A program made the translations under genes and the position numbers. A DNA stretch of 64,000 bases. Origin: Rhodohalobacter sp. 614A (GTDB lineage: Bacteria > Bacteroidota > Rhodothermia > Balneolales > Balneolaceae). Under the pieces are notes generated by a model. That model was not told the origin of the DNA. It made no database searches and worked only from the letters and a program-made list of their open reading frames with translations. The DNA is taken from assembly GCF_021462415.1 (NCBI RefSeq), contig NZ_JAKEDS010000001.1, forward strand, positions 1,522,273 to 1,586,272, written 5' to 3'. Shown in pieces: positions 38,862 through 45,915 of this stretch; position 1 is the stretch's first letter; each line of letters opens with the position of its first letter.

Positions 38862-40172
38862 ATGAAAGAACATAATCGTCGTGAATTTTTGAAATTAACC
38901 TCCCTGGCAGTTGCCGGAAGTATGCTGCCATTAAGTGCTTGTTCAAGCCAGAAGGAACTTGCTGTTGCTGCCGGAGTGGCCGGCGTTGATCCCGGGTACA
39001 AATTGAAAGTTGGCCTGATTGGTTGCGGGGGACGCGGGACCGGCGCTGCAAATCAGGCGCTGAACGCCGATTCTAATGTAGAGCTTATCGCCATGGGAGA
39101 TATTTTTGAGGATAAGATGACCCAGTCACTACAGATCCTCAATCAGATTCACTCAGACAAAGTAAACGTACCGGAAGAGAGCCGGTTTTTGGGGTTTGAC
39201 GCCTATCAAAAAGTGTTGGATTCTGGAGTGGATGTGGTAATACTTGCCACGCCGCCAACATTCCGGCCTTTGCATCTTGAAGCATCCGTAAATGCCGGAG
39301 TTCACATTTTTTGTGAAAAGCCGGTTGCTGTAGATGCACATGGTTATCACAGAATTATAGATGCCGTAAAAATTGCAGAACAAAAAAATCTAAACCTTGT
39401 TTCTGGATTTTGCTGGAGATATCACAATCCCAAAAGAGCGTTTTTCAACAGGGTTCAGAATGGCCAATTGGGCGATATCACTTCGATTTACTCCACATAT
39501 AACACCGGCGAACTGTGGTCATTTGATCGGCAACCGGAATGGTCTGATGCCGAATATCAGCTTCGTAATTGGCTATATTATAACTGGATTTCAGGCGATC
39601 ATATCGTAGAACAGGCTATACACAGTGTTGATTTTATGATGTGGGCCATGAATGATGAACTTCCGGTAAGTGCAATGGGCACAGGAGGAAGACAGGTTCG
39701 TACAGACGAGAAGTTTGGAAATATTTATGATCACTTTGCAATTACGTATGAATATGGAAGTGGGGTGAAGGGATTTCATTTTTGCCGTCAGCAGGAAGGC
39801 TGTGAGAATAGTTATCACGCTGAAGTGTTTGGTACGAAAGGCCGGGGAGTAGCAAGTGTCACCCGAGGCGAACACTTTATCGAAGGAAATAATGATTGGA
39901 CGTACGAAGGTGAGGACAATGACATGTACCAAGCCGAACATGATGCTCTTTTCGCTGCTATTCGATCCGGCCAAACCATTAACCAGGGAACGGAGCTTGC
40001 CAACAGTACAATGGTGGGTATTATGGGACGAATGGCTGCTTACACCGGTAAACGGGTAACGTGGGAACAGGCGATAAATTCCGATCAACGGTTATCGCAT
40101 GATATTACAAGCTGGAATCATTTTCCGGAAGTGAAAAAAGTTGCCATGCCGGGACAAACTCCGTTAGCATAA
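38862..40172 (+). CDS. Tat-exported Gfo/Idh/MocA family oxidoreductase
   Basis: 436 residues. Twin-arginine signal (HNRREFLKLTSLAVAGSMLPL) followed by LSAC, so probably exported folded with its cofactor and possibly lipid-anchored. The Rossmann part carries KVGLIGCGGRGTGAANQAL, the NAD(P) loop. EKPVAVDAHGYHRI holds the conserved EKP motif with the catalytic-region Lys. GDHIVEQAIHSVDFMMWAM is the typical second-domain segment. The family oxidises, isomerises or hydrolyses sugars and cyclitols; some Tat-exported members are glycosidases with bound NAD. Substrate unknown. The next gene is a TIM-barrel isomerase with a similar leader, so a sugar pathway in the periplasm is possible. Confidence 0.9.
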   Translation: MKEHNRREFLKLTSLAVAGSMLPLSACSSQKELAVAAGVAGVDPGYKLKVGLIGCGGRGTGAANQALNADSNVELIAMGDIFEDKMTQSLQILNQIHSDKVNVPEESRFLGFDAYQKVLDSGVDVVILATPPTFRPLHLEASVNAGVHIFCEKPVAVDAHGYHRIIDAVKIAEQKNLNLVSGFCWRYHNPKRAFFNRVQNGQLGDITSIYSTYNTGELWSFDRQPEWSDAEYQLRNWLYYNWISGDHIVEQAIHSVDFMMWAMNDELPVSAMGTGGRQVRTDEKFGNIYDHFAITYEYGSGVKGFHFCRQQEGCENSYHAEVFGTKGRGVASVTRGEHFIEGNNDWTYEGEDNDMYQAEHDALFAAIRSGQTINQGTELANSTMVGIMGRMAAYTGKRVTWEQAINSDQRLSHDITSWNHFPEVKKVAMPGQTPLA

Positions 40173-40237
40173 AGCTAAAAATTCTTCCGGAAAAAGGGAT
40201 TTCCTATTCCAGCGAAGTAAGCGCAATAACTTTACAA

Positions 40238-41179
40238 ATGAAAAGAAAAGACTTCCTGAAATTCGGGACTTTGGGATTGGCATCTCTTACTCCGGGTGCG
40301 GGGCTGTTTAATCCTGAAAAGCAGATGAAAATCAATCAGAATTTATCTTCAAACGGTTCTCTGAAAAAGGGATACATGCTTGAAACGTTTCCTTCCGGGG
40401 AGAACTATTCGATTCTCGAAAAGTTCAAAATGTTAAAAACGGCCGGATTTCATGGGGTTGAACCGCCCAGCGGTCTGGATCGTGCAGAGGTTTTGGAAGC
40501 AAAAGCCGAAACCGGATTGGACATTCCGAGTGTAGTTGTTTCAACACATTGGAGTTCTCCCTTGACCAGTCCCGATGAGTCCGTTCGGAAAATTGGCCTG
40601 AAAGGACTTGAAACAGCGCTTTATGATGCGGATGAATTTGACGCTTCAACAATTCTTCTCGTTCCCGGAATTGTGAATAATGAGGTTTCTTATAAGGATG
40701 TCTATTCAAGATCGCAGGAACAAATCCGGAAAATACTGCCTCTTGCCGAAGAGCTTGAAATTGTTATTGCAATTGAAAATGTATGGAATCATTTTTTAAT
40801 GAGTCCATTGGAAGCTACTACGTATGTGGATGAGTTTGATTCACCCTGGCTGGGATGGTATTTTGATATCGGCAACATCATAAATTATGGCTGGCCCAGC
40901 CATTGGATTGAGATTCTGGCTGATCGTATTGCAATGATACACATCAAAGAGTTCAGCCGACAAAAAAGAGATGACGAAGGGTTGTGGAGCGGTTTTCGTG
41001 TAAACTACCTGGAAGGGGATAACGACTGGCCTAAAATTATGCAGGCATTACGTGAGGTTGGATACAGTGGATACGGAATTGCAGAGCCCGCTTATCGCCC
41101 CGAAAACATATCTCCTGAAGTATTTCTGAGTGAATATGTCTCGCAAAGGATGGATGAGATTTTCCACCACTTCCAGTGA
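40238..41179 (+). CDS. Exported sugar phosphate isomerase/epimerase-like TIM-barrel protein
   Basis: 313 residues of the xylose isomerase-like (AP endonuclease 2) superfamily. The N-terminus MKRKDFLKFGTLGLASLTPGAG resembles a weak Tat leader with KR in place of RR. TIM-barrel motifs include GFHGVEPPSG, IAIENVWNHF and FDIGNIINYGWPSHWIEIL, and IAMIHIKEFSR carries a metal His-Glu set. The likely metal ligands are the two Glu, Asp and His residues in these strands. It lies 65 bases after the Tat oxidoreductase and is likely cotranscribed; the pair probably handles one sugar or cyclitol. Substrate unknown. Confidence 0.87.
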   Translation: MKRKDFLKFGTLGLASLTPGAGLFNPEKQMKINQNLSSNGSLKKGYMLETFPSGENYSILEKFKMLKTAGFHGVEPPSGLDRAEVLEAKAETGLDIPSVVVSTHWSSPLTSPDESVRKIGLKGLETALYDADEFDASTILLVPGIVNNEVSYKDVYSRSQEQIRKILPLAEELEIVIAIENVWNHFLMSPLEATTYVDEFDSPWLGWYFDIGNIINYGWPSHWIEILADRIAMIHIKEFSRQKRDDEGLWSGFRVNYLEGDNDWPKIMQALREVGYSGYGIAEPAYRPENISPEVFLSEYVSQRMDEIFHHFQ

Positions 41180-41459
41180 TCCATTCATATAACTTTTTCT
41201 ACATAAAAGTAGATGAGTTTAAGCGCTGAATATCTACTATTCGCGCAAGATTATATATTCTTCACGTGATTTTTTGCCATTATTTTCCCGAAATATTCTC
41301 AATATGCTGAAATATAAAATATGAAAGCGCTTTTTTGATGGTTATGAGTCTTCTACAGGATCCGTCAAGAAATACGATTAGTTTTATTTAAATCATTTCG
41401 ATCCTGAGGATAATTTAGTATCGTTCATCTTATGAATTTGTTTTAACAAGATTCTTTAA
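41180..41459. other. AT-rich intergenic region upstream of the cysH leader
   Basis: 280 bp without a gene. It should contain the cysH promoter. TAATTTAG at 41411-41418 and TATGAATTTG at 41431-41440 are loose matches to the Bacteroidota -7 box, but neither has a clear -33 partner. Confidence 0.4.
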
Positions 41460-41471
41460 CCACTACCCAAT

Positions 41472-41534
41472 ATGATTTTTGCTATTTCGTGTTGTTGTTG
41501 CTGTTGCTCAAAAAGTTTGTGCAGCCTGATGTAA
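41472..41534 (+). CDS. Cys-rich leader peptide of cysH
   Basis: A 20-codon ORF beginning MIFAIS, then six consecutive Cys codons (41490-41507; TGT, TGT, TGT, TGC, TGT, TGC), then SKSL, another Cys (41520-41522), SLM and TAA. Seven of twenty residues are Cys, normally the rarest or near-rarest amino acid. The mixture of TGT and TGC argues against a plain triplet-repeat expansion alone. No clear Shine-Dalgarno precedes it, which is normal for this phylum. It ends 137 bases before cysH, with a terminator between. It is too short to be a functional enzyme; control by translation is the likely role. Confidence 0.75.
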   Translation: MIFAISCCCCCCSKSLCSLM

Positions 41535-41575
41535 ACGGGTAGTGGGGAGTTAAAAATTTGATCGATAAGTATGAT

Positions 41576-41608
41576 AACCCGCCGCCTGTACAGGATGCGG
41601 GTTTTTTT
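41576..41608 (+). terminator. Intrinsic terminator between the Cys leader and cysH
   Basis: AACCCGC (41576-41582) pairs with GCGGGTT (41597-41603). An inner CCTG-ta-CAGG stem stacks above a two-by-two internal loop, and seven T residues follow. It lies inside the 5' leader, 63 bases before the cysH start, so it can only serve conditional termination of cysH or termination of something upstream. Confidence 0.9.
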
Positions 41609-41670
41609 ATGCTTATAAATCGATGTTGAAGTAGAAAATAAAGGCGCTTGGCCAACGAATAAAACGTTTT

Positions 41671-42414
41671 ATGAACCGACAGGAAAAGCAAGTACTAACA
41701 GATAGGAAGTTTGAGATTGAAAATTTGTCCGACCTGAATCATCAGTTTGAATATCAGTCGCCGGATGATTTGCTTCTTTGGGGGGCAGAACACTTTGGGA
41801 ATACCATTGTATTGGGAACCGGTTTTGGCCCTTCGGGCGTGGTTTTGATTCACAAAATCACGAAGCTCCAACTGCCGATTAAAATCTTTTGCCTGGACAC
41901 AAACCTGCTGTTTAAAGAAACCTACTCATTGTGGGATAAGATTGAGGATCGGTTTGATATTCGGATTGAGTCCGTTTCACCCATTCTGACACTTGAAGGA
42001 CAGGCCAAACGTCACAAAGAAGAACTTTGGAAAACAGATCCCGACAAATGCTGCTATCTTCGGAAAGTACTGCCGCTTCAAAAATACCTGAGTAATAAGA
42101 AAGCCTGGATTACCGGGTTGCGGCGTTCGCAATCAGAGATGCGGAAAGATGTCGGCAAAATTGAGTGGGATCCGGGAAACAAAGTCTACAAACTAAACCC
42201 GCTTGCCACGTGGACTCAGGAAGAAGTTTGGGAGTATATCGAAAAAAATGACCTTCCTTATAACCCGCTTCATGATGAAGGGTATCCAAGCATTGGATGC
42301 ATTCCCTGTACGGAACCTTCTACCGATCAAAGTGAGAGATCGGGCAGATGGAAAAATCTTGAGAAAACCGAGTGTGGAATTCATCTTCCCAGTTTGAAGA
42401 ACAAGCTGAAATAG
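41671..42414 (+). CDS. cysH: Assimilatory adenylyl-sulfate reductase (iron-sulfur CysH)
   Basis: 247 residues. Reduces activated sulfate (APS, possibly PAPS) to sulfite in cysteine synthesis. GAEHFGNTIVLGTGFGPSG is the nucleotide loop. Cys127-Cys128 and Cys210..Cys213 (DKCC and GCIPC) are the four ligands of the [4Fe-4S] cluster found in APS reductases and absent from the E. coli PAPS type. Cys235 in ECGIH is the catalytic cysteine. TGLRRSQSEMRKDV is the family signature. There are no sulfate-assimilation partner genes next to it in this window. Expression is probably controlled by the upstream Cys-codon leader and terminator. Confidence 0.95.
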   Translation: MNRQEKQVLTDRKFEIENLSDLNHQFEYQSPDDLLLWGAEHFGNTIVLGTGFGPSGVVLIHKITKLQLPIKIFCLDTNLLFKETYSLWDKIEDRFDIRIESVSPILTLEGQAKRHKEELWKTDPDKCCYLRKVLPLQKYLSNKKAWITGLRRSQSEMRKDVGKIEWDPGNKVYKLNPLATWTQEEVWEYIEKNDLPYNPLHDEGYPSIGCIPCTEPSTDQSERSGRWKNLEKTECGIHLPSLKNKLK

Positions 42415-42498
42415 AGAGTTCTTGTTACTATTCCTGCTCATTTAGATTCACTCTATTGCTTATAACTCGTATTATTTTTGGAGAGAGTTTGTCAAAAA

Positions 42499-42526
42499 TA
42501 AATTTTTAGTCTAAACTAAAAATTTA
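42499..42526. promoter_or_regulatory. 28-bp palindromic operator upstream of the ZIP transporter
   Basis: Arms TAAATTTTTAG and CTAAAAATTTA are perfect inverses around TCTAAA, so the whole 28 bases is a palindrome with one mismatched pair. The core TTTAGTCTAAACTAAA resembles sites of DtxR/MntR-type metal regulators. It lies 54 bases before the ZIP start, and a possible -7 box TACTTTTC (42527-42534) overlaps its right side. Regulator identity is inferred. Confidence 0.68.
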
Positions 42527-42579
42527 TACTTTTCTAAAAAGAAGAAAGTATAAAACATAAATTTCAGATCAAGTGACAT

Positions 42580-43416
42580 ATGGAAATTGAAGCTATCAAA
42601 ATGTGGTTTTTCGATTTAAGTCCGGTCATGCAGGCACTTATGGGCGGATTATTTACCTGGTTTCTAACAGCACTAGGGGCCGCCCTGGTTTTCTTTACAA
42701 AAAATGTAGGCTACAAATTATTAGACACCATGCTCGGCTTTGCCGCCGGAGTCATGATTGCCGCGAGTGTGTGGTCGTTAATCATTCCATCCCTGGATAT
42801 GGCTGAGGGGCAAGGATATATACCATGGATACCGGCTGTTATTGGATTTATGGGAGGGGCACTTTTCTTAAGAATTTGTGATGCTTATTTACCCCACCTT
42901 CATTTAGGTCAGCCCAAACAGGAAGCCGAAGGTGTACAAACAACCTGGCGGCGAACAACCCTTCTTGTGCTTGCTATCACTTTGCATAATATTCCTGAAG
43001 GATTGGCCGTAGGCGTTCTTTTTGGTGCAGCAGCCAGTGGAATTGATCCCACAAGTACGGCCAGTGTTGCTGGCGCTGTAGCATTGGCAATTGGTATAGG
43101 TATACAGAATTTTCCCGAAGGTATGGCAGTATCCATTCCGTTAAGAAGGGAAGGCGTTAGCATAGGGAGAAGTTTTAATTATGGCCAGATGTCAGGAATT
43201 GTTGAACCGATTTCTGCTGTAATTGGTGCGGCAGCTGTTATTATGGTTCAGCCCATTTTGCCATATGCCCTGGCATTTGCAGCCGGAGCAATGATGTTTG
43301 TAGTGGTTGAAGAACTTGTTCCCGAATCGCAGCAACATGGGCACACAGATTTGGCAACTCTCGGTACTATGATCGGATTTTGTACCATGATGGTTCTGGA
43401 TGTGGCTTTAGGCTAA
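42580..43416 (+). CDS. ZIP-family metal transporter
   Basis: 278 residues with about eight membrane helices. The metal path motifs are [17 protein letters not shown] in helix IV and [17 protein letters not shown] in helix V, as in GufA-like ZIPs. [21 protein letters not shown] is the conserved loop with His. ZIPs bring Zn2+, Fe2+ or Mn2+ into the cytoplasm; the substrate cannot be read from these motifs. Start ATG 42580 ([15 protein letters not shown]). The 28-bp palindrome directly upstream suggests metal-dependent repression. Monocistronic. Confidence 0.93.
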   Translation: MEIEAIKMWFFDLSPVMQALMGGLFTWFLTALGAALVFFTKNVGYKLLDTMLGFAAGVMIAASVWSLIIPSLDMAEGQGYIPWIPAVIGFMGGALFLRICDAYLPHLHLGQPKQEAEGVQTTWRRTTLLVLAITLHNIPEGLAVGVLFGAAASGIDPTSTASVAGAVALAIGIGIQNFPEGMAVSIPLRREGVSIGRSFNYGQMSGIVEPISAVIGAAAVIMVQPILPYALAFAAGAMMFVVVEELVPESQQHGHTDLATLGTMIGFCTMMVLDVALG

Positions 43417-43420
43417 AATC

Positions 43421-43493
43421 TCATTATTGCGGGGAATTTAACGGCTGTGGCAATTCCATAATGTTGGGATTGCTTCACTCCGTTTGTAATGGC
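43421..43493. repeat. Intergenic repeat copy A (GTCATTGCGAG family)
   Basis: Aligns along its length with 48927-48998, sharing GGATTGCTTCACTCCGTTTG against GAGATCGCTTCACTCCGTTC. It lies between the convergent ZIP and AlkA-type genes. Confidence 0.65.
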
Positions 43494-43497
43494 AAAT

Positions 43498-44451
43498 TCA
43501 AGATTTTTTCGCCTTTTTCTTTTTAGAGCTAATGACCCAATTCACAAACAGGAATTCAATTGCGGCTGCTTCGTAGCCTTTCCAGTTTTTTATGAATGAT
43601 TGAAATTCTTTCTCACTTGTGTTTGATGGATCACCATCGTAACTCATGATAATCCATTTCCGCAACCCTTTTTCTTCTCCTTTAGTCCTATTGCTTGGAA
43701 AAACAGCGTCGGTTCGTTCTCTGAACAGCATTAAATCCTGGCCAGTTGTGGGGCCGATTCCTTTGATCTCTGAAATAGAATCATAAAATTCCTGGGGATC
43801 CGCATCTTTATCGAGATATTCCAGATCCACCTCGCCGGCAAGCATATCCTGGGCAAGTCCCACGAGATATTCACCCTTTTTCAGGGTCGGGCCCAGCTTT
43901 CTGATTTGCGCCGGATTTGCTTTTGCAAGTTGAAACGGACGCGGCCATGCAGGAATCTTCTCTCCATTATGCTGAAGATGAGCTCCGTAAGCCTCGCGAA
44001 CTTTAAAAACCATTTTTTTAGCTGTCGGTTTGTGCGACAATCTCATCTGAACAATCCTGTTGATAATATCTTCAAGCAGACTTCCCCGAGCCATGCGTTT
44101 CAACCCATAGAATTCCTGAAGTTTTGGGCCTAAAACAGGATCATTATCGGCCTGATCATAAAAGGGCCGAAGATCGATATTTGTGCCTAAAATTCTGGCA
44201 AGGCTCTGATTGGTCTGAGCTATTTCGTCTTTCGATAAAGATTCTGACGACTCAACGTGAAATTCGGGATTTTCAGGATCACCATTAAAAAAAACGGTAA
44301 CAATGAAATCCTTGTCATCAATGGAAATCGGGCGAATGAATCCCTCTTCAAAAATTTTTTCGGGATCGTGTTCATGATCGAAATAAGGATCAATATCAAG
44401 GCAGATAAACCAGTCGTGCGGAGGGATGGATTTTAAAGTCCAGGAAGACAT
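43498..44451 (-). CDS. AlkA-type DNA glycosylase (HhH-GPD superfamily)
   Basis: 317 residues. The second half is the HhH-GPD fold: DPVLGPKLQEFYGLKRMARGSLLEDIINRIVQMRLS is the start of the domain, and ISEIKGIGPTTGQDLMLFRERTDAVFPSN contains the helix-hairpin-helix and the catalytic Asp in RTDAVFP. The N-terminal third is a beta domain like that of AlkA. No Fe-S cysteine motif is visible, which favours the AlkA branch over Nth or MutY. It removes alkylated bases such as 3-methyladenine. It is the second such enzyme in the window besides Tag. Convergent with the ZIP gene across a repeat. Confidence 0.85.
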   Translation of the reverse strand: MSSWTLKSIPPHDWFICLDIDPYFDHEHDPEKIFEEGFIRPISIDDKDFIVTVFFNGDPENPEFHVESSESLSKDEIAQTNQSLARILGTNIDLRPFYDQADNDPVLGPKLQEFYGLKRMARGSLLEDIINRIVQMRLSHKPTAKKMVFKVREAYGAHLQHNGEKIPAWPRPFQLAKANPAQIRKLGPTLKKGEYLVGLAQDMLAGEVDLEYLDKDADPQEFYDSISEIKGIGPTTGQDLMLFRERTDAVFPSNRTKGEEKGLRKWIIMSYDGDPSNTSEKEFQSFIKNWKGYEAAAIEFLFVNWVISSKKKKAKKS

Positions 44452-44589
44452 TGTATATGATTTAGAAATTAAATGGTTCTATAGTAAAACAATCAAACAG
44501 CAGAAGATTCCAAGATTTATCAAAATTGTGAAATCAATATATTAAATGGTTTATTCTATGTACCGAGGCTTAAATCTAACAGAACTCCG

Positions 44590-45915
44590 ATGAAAAAAAC
44601 ATTTCTATTTCTACAGGTACTTTTATTATTGTTCATTTCTTCAAAATCCATATTTGCCCAATCAAATAATTCTTCAGATTGGTATGAGTACATTCATCAA
44701 ACCACTGAGGAAAAGTATAAGCAAATTGTAGAATGGAGACGCCATCTGCATGAAAACCCCGAACTTTCAAACAGAGAGTTTGAGACAGCAGAAATGGTTG
44801 CCGAACATTTAAGATCGCTTGGGATAGAAGTTGAAACTGAAGTGGCTCATACGGGAGTTGTAGGAATTTTGAAGGGAGGTAAACCGGGTCCGGTGGTAGG
44901 ATTGCGGGCAGATATGGATGCACTTCCTGTCAAAGAACGTGTGGATATACCCTTTGCTTCTGAGGCAATGTCGGAATACCAAGGCGAACAGGTGCCCGTA
45001 ATGCACGCATGTGGACATGATACGCACGTTGCCATGTTAATGGGAGTAGCCGAAATTTTAGCAGATCGAAAAGAGCATTTGCCTGGCACAGTTAAATTTA
45101 TTTACCAACCCGCAGAAGAGGGTGCGCCACCCGGAGAGGAGGGCGGTGGAAAATTAATGGTTGAGGAAGGTGTCCTCACCAATCCCGATGTGGATGTGAT
45201 TTTTGGCCAGCACATCTCGGCACAGACACCGGTCGGACATATCAACTATCGGCCAGGTGGGATTATGGCGGCTTCAAATCGATTTTCTATCGAGGTAAAA
45301 GGAGTTCAAACCCATGGATCGACACCATGGAGCGGTGTAGATCCCATCGTGACTTCAGCAAAAATAATTGACGGACTTCAGACCATTATAAGTCGCCGGA
45401 CAGAGTTGACGAAGGAAGCTGCTGTGATTACTGTTGGCATTATTCGAAGCGGGGTTCGAAATAATATCATTCCCGAAGAAGCCTATCTCGAAGGAACCAT
45501 CCGAACACTTGATACTGAAATGCAGGAAAAGCTATTTGCCCAGATGCACGAAACGGTAGATCTGATTGCAAAAAGTATGGGAGCCGAAGCTGAACTGACC
45601 ATTTATGAAGGATATCCCGTGACGTATAATGATCCGCAGTTGACGGAGAAAATGGCTACTACAATTGAGCGGGTAGCCGGTTCGGAATATGCTCATGTGA
45701 TTGATCCGATTACGGGAGCGGAAGATTTCTCATTTTTCCAGAGAGAAGTCCCGGGCTTTTACTTTTTTACCGGAGGAATGCCGGCTGATATGGATCCGGC
45801 TGATGCAGCGCCTCATCACACCCCGGACTTTTACATTGAAGAGGTGGGGATGAAAACAGGTGTGAAAGCTTTGGCCAACTTGACAATTGATTACATGATG
45901 ATGAATCAAGAGTAG
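44590..45915 (+). CDS. Exported M20 family amidohydrolase
   Basis: 441 residues with a signal peptide (MKKTFLFLQVLLLLFISSKSIFAQ). The M20D signature GLRADMDALPV is followed by HACGHDTHVAMLMGVAEIL and FIYQPAEEG with the catalytic Glu, and later ITGAEDFSFFQ with a metal ligand. The family hydrolyses N-acyl amino acids and related amides with two metal ions; hippurate hydrolase-like activity is typical. The mature enzyme probably works in the periplasm. The stop overlaps the likely GTG start of the next gene by one base, suggesting translational coupling. Confidence 0.94.
   Translation: MKKTFLFLQVLLLLFISSKSIFAQSNNSSDWYEYIHQTTEEKYKQIVEWRRHLHENPELSNREFETAEMVAEHLRSLGIEVETEVAHTGVVGILKGGKPGPVVGLRADMDALPVKERVDIPFASEAMSEYQGEQVPVMHACGHDTHVAMLMGVAEILADRKEHLPGTVKFIYQPAEEGAPPGEEGGGKLMVEEGVLTNPDVDVIFGQHISAQTPVGHINYRPGGIMAASNRFSIEVKGVQTHGSTPWSGVDPIVTSAKIIDGLQTIISRRTELTKEAAVITVGIIRSGVRNNIIPEEAYLEGTIRTLDTEMQEKLFAQMHETVDLIAKSMGAEAELTIYEGYPVTYNDPQLTEKMATTIERVAGSEYAHVIDPITGAEDFSFFQREVPGFYFFTGGMPADMDPADAAPHHTPDFYIEEVGMKTGVKALANLTIDYMMMNQE

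Larger units (their letters stand above)
41460..41608 (+). promoter_or_regulatory. Candidate cysteine-responsive transcription attenuator of cysH
   Basis: A leader with three parts. A 9-bp perfect inverted repeat (CCACTACCC at 41460-41468, GGGTAGTGG at 41537-41545) encloses a Cys-rich mini-ORF. An alternative pairing, GG(A)GTTA at 41546-41552 with TAACCC at 41575-41580, uses the 5' arm of the terminator. The terminator itself spans 41576-41608. Under the usual attenuation logic, a ribosome stalled at the Cys codons leaves 41546-41552 free to block the terminator. A ribosome reaching the stop at 41532-41534 covers that segment, so the terminator forms. The parts are seen; the mechanism is inferred. 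Confidence 0.72.

Noticed and set aside
41490-41507. Cys run as a mere triplet repeat
   Set aside because: Considered seriously, but the codons mix TGT and TGC, the ORF has proper start and stop and another Cys, and it lies with a terminator before cysH. Not fully excluded.
41482-41691. Minus-strand frame across the cysH leader
   Set aside because: It overlaps the leader and the cysH start; its sequence is just the reverse of the leader and terminator.
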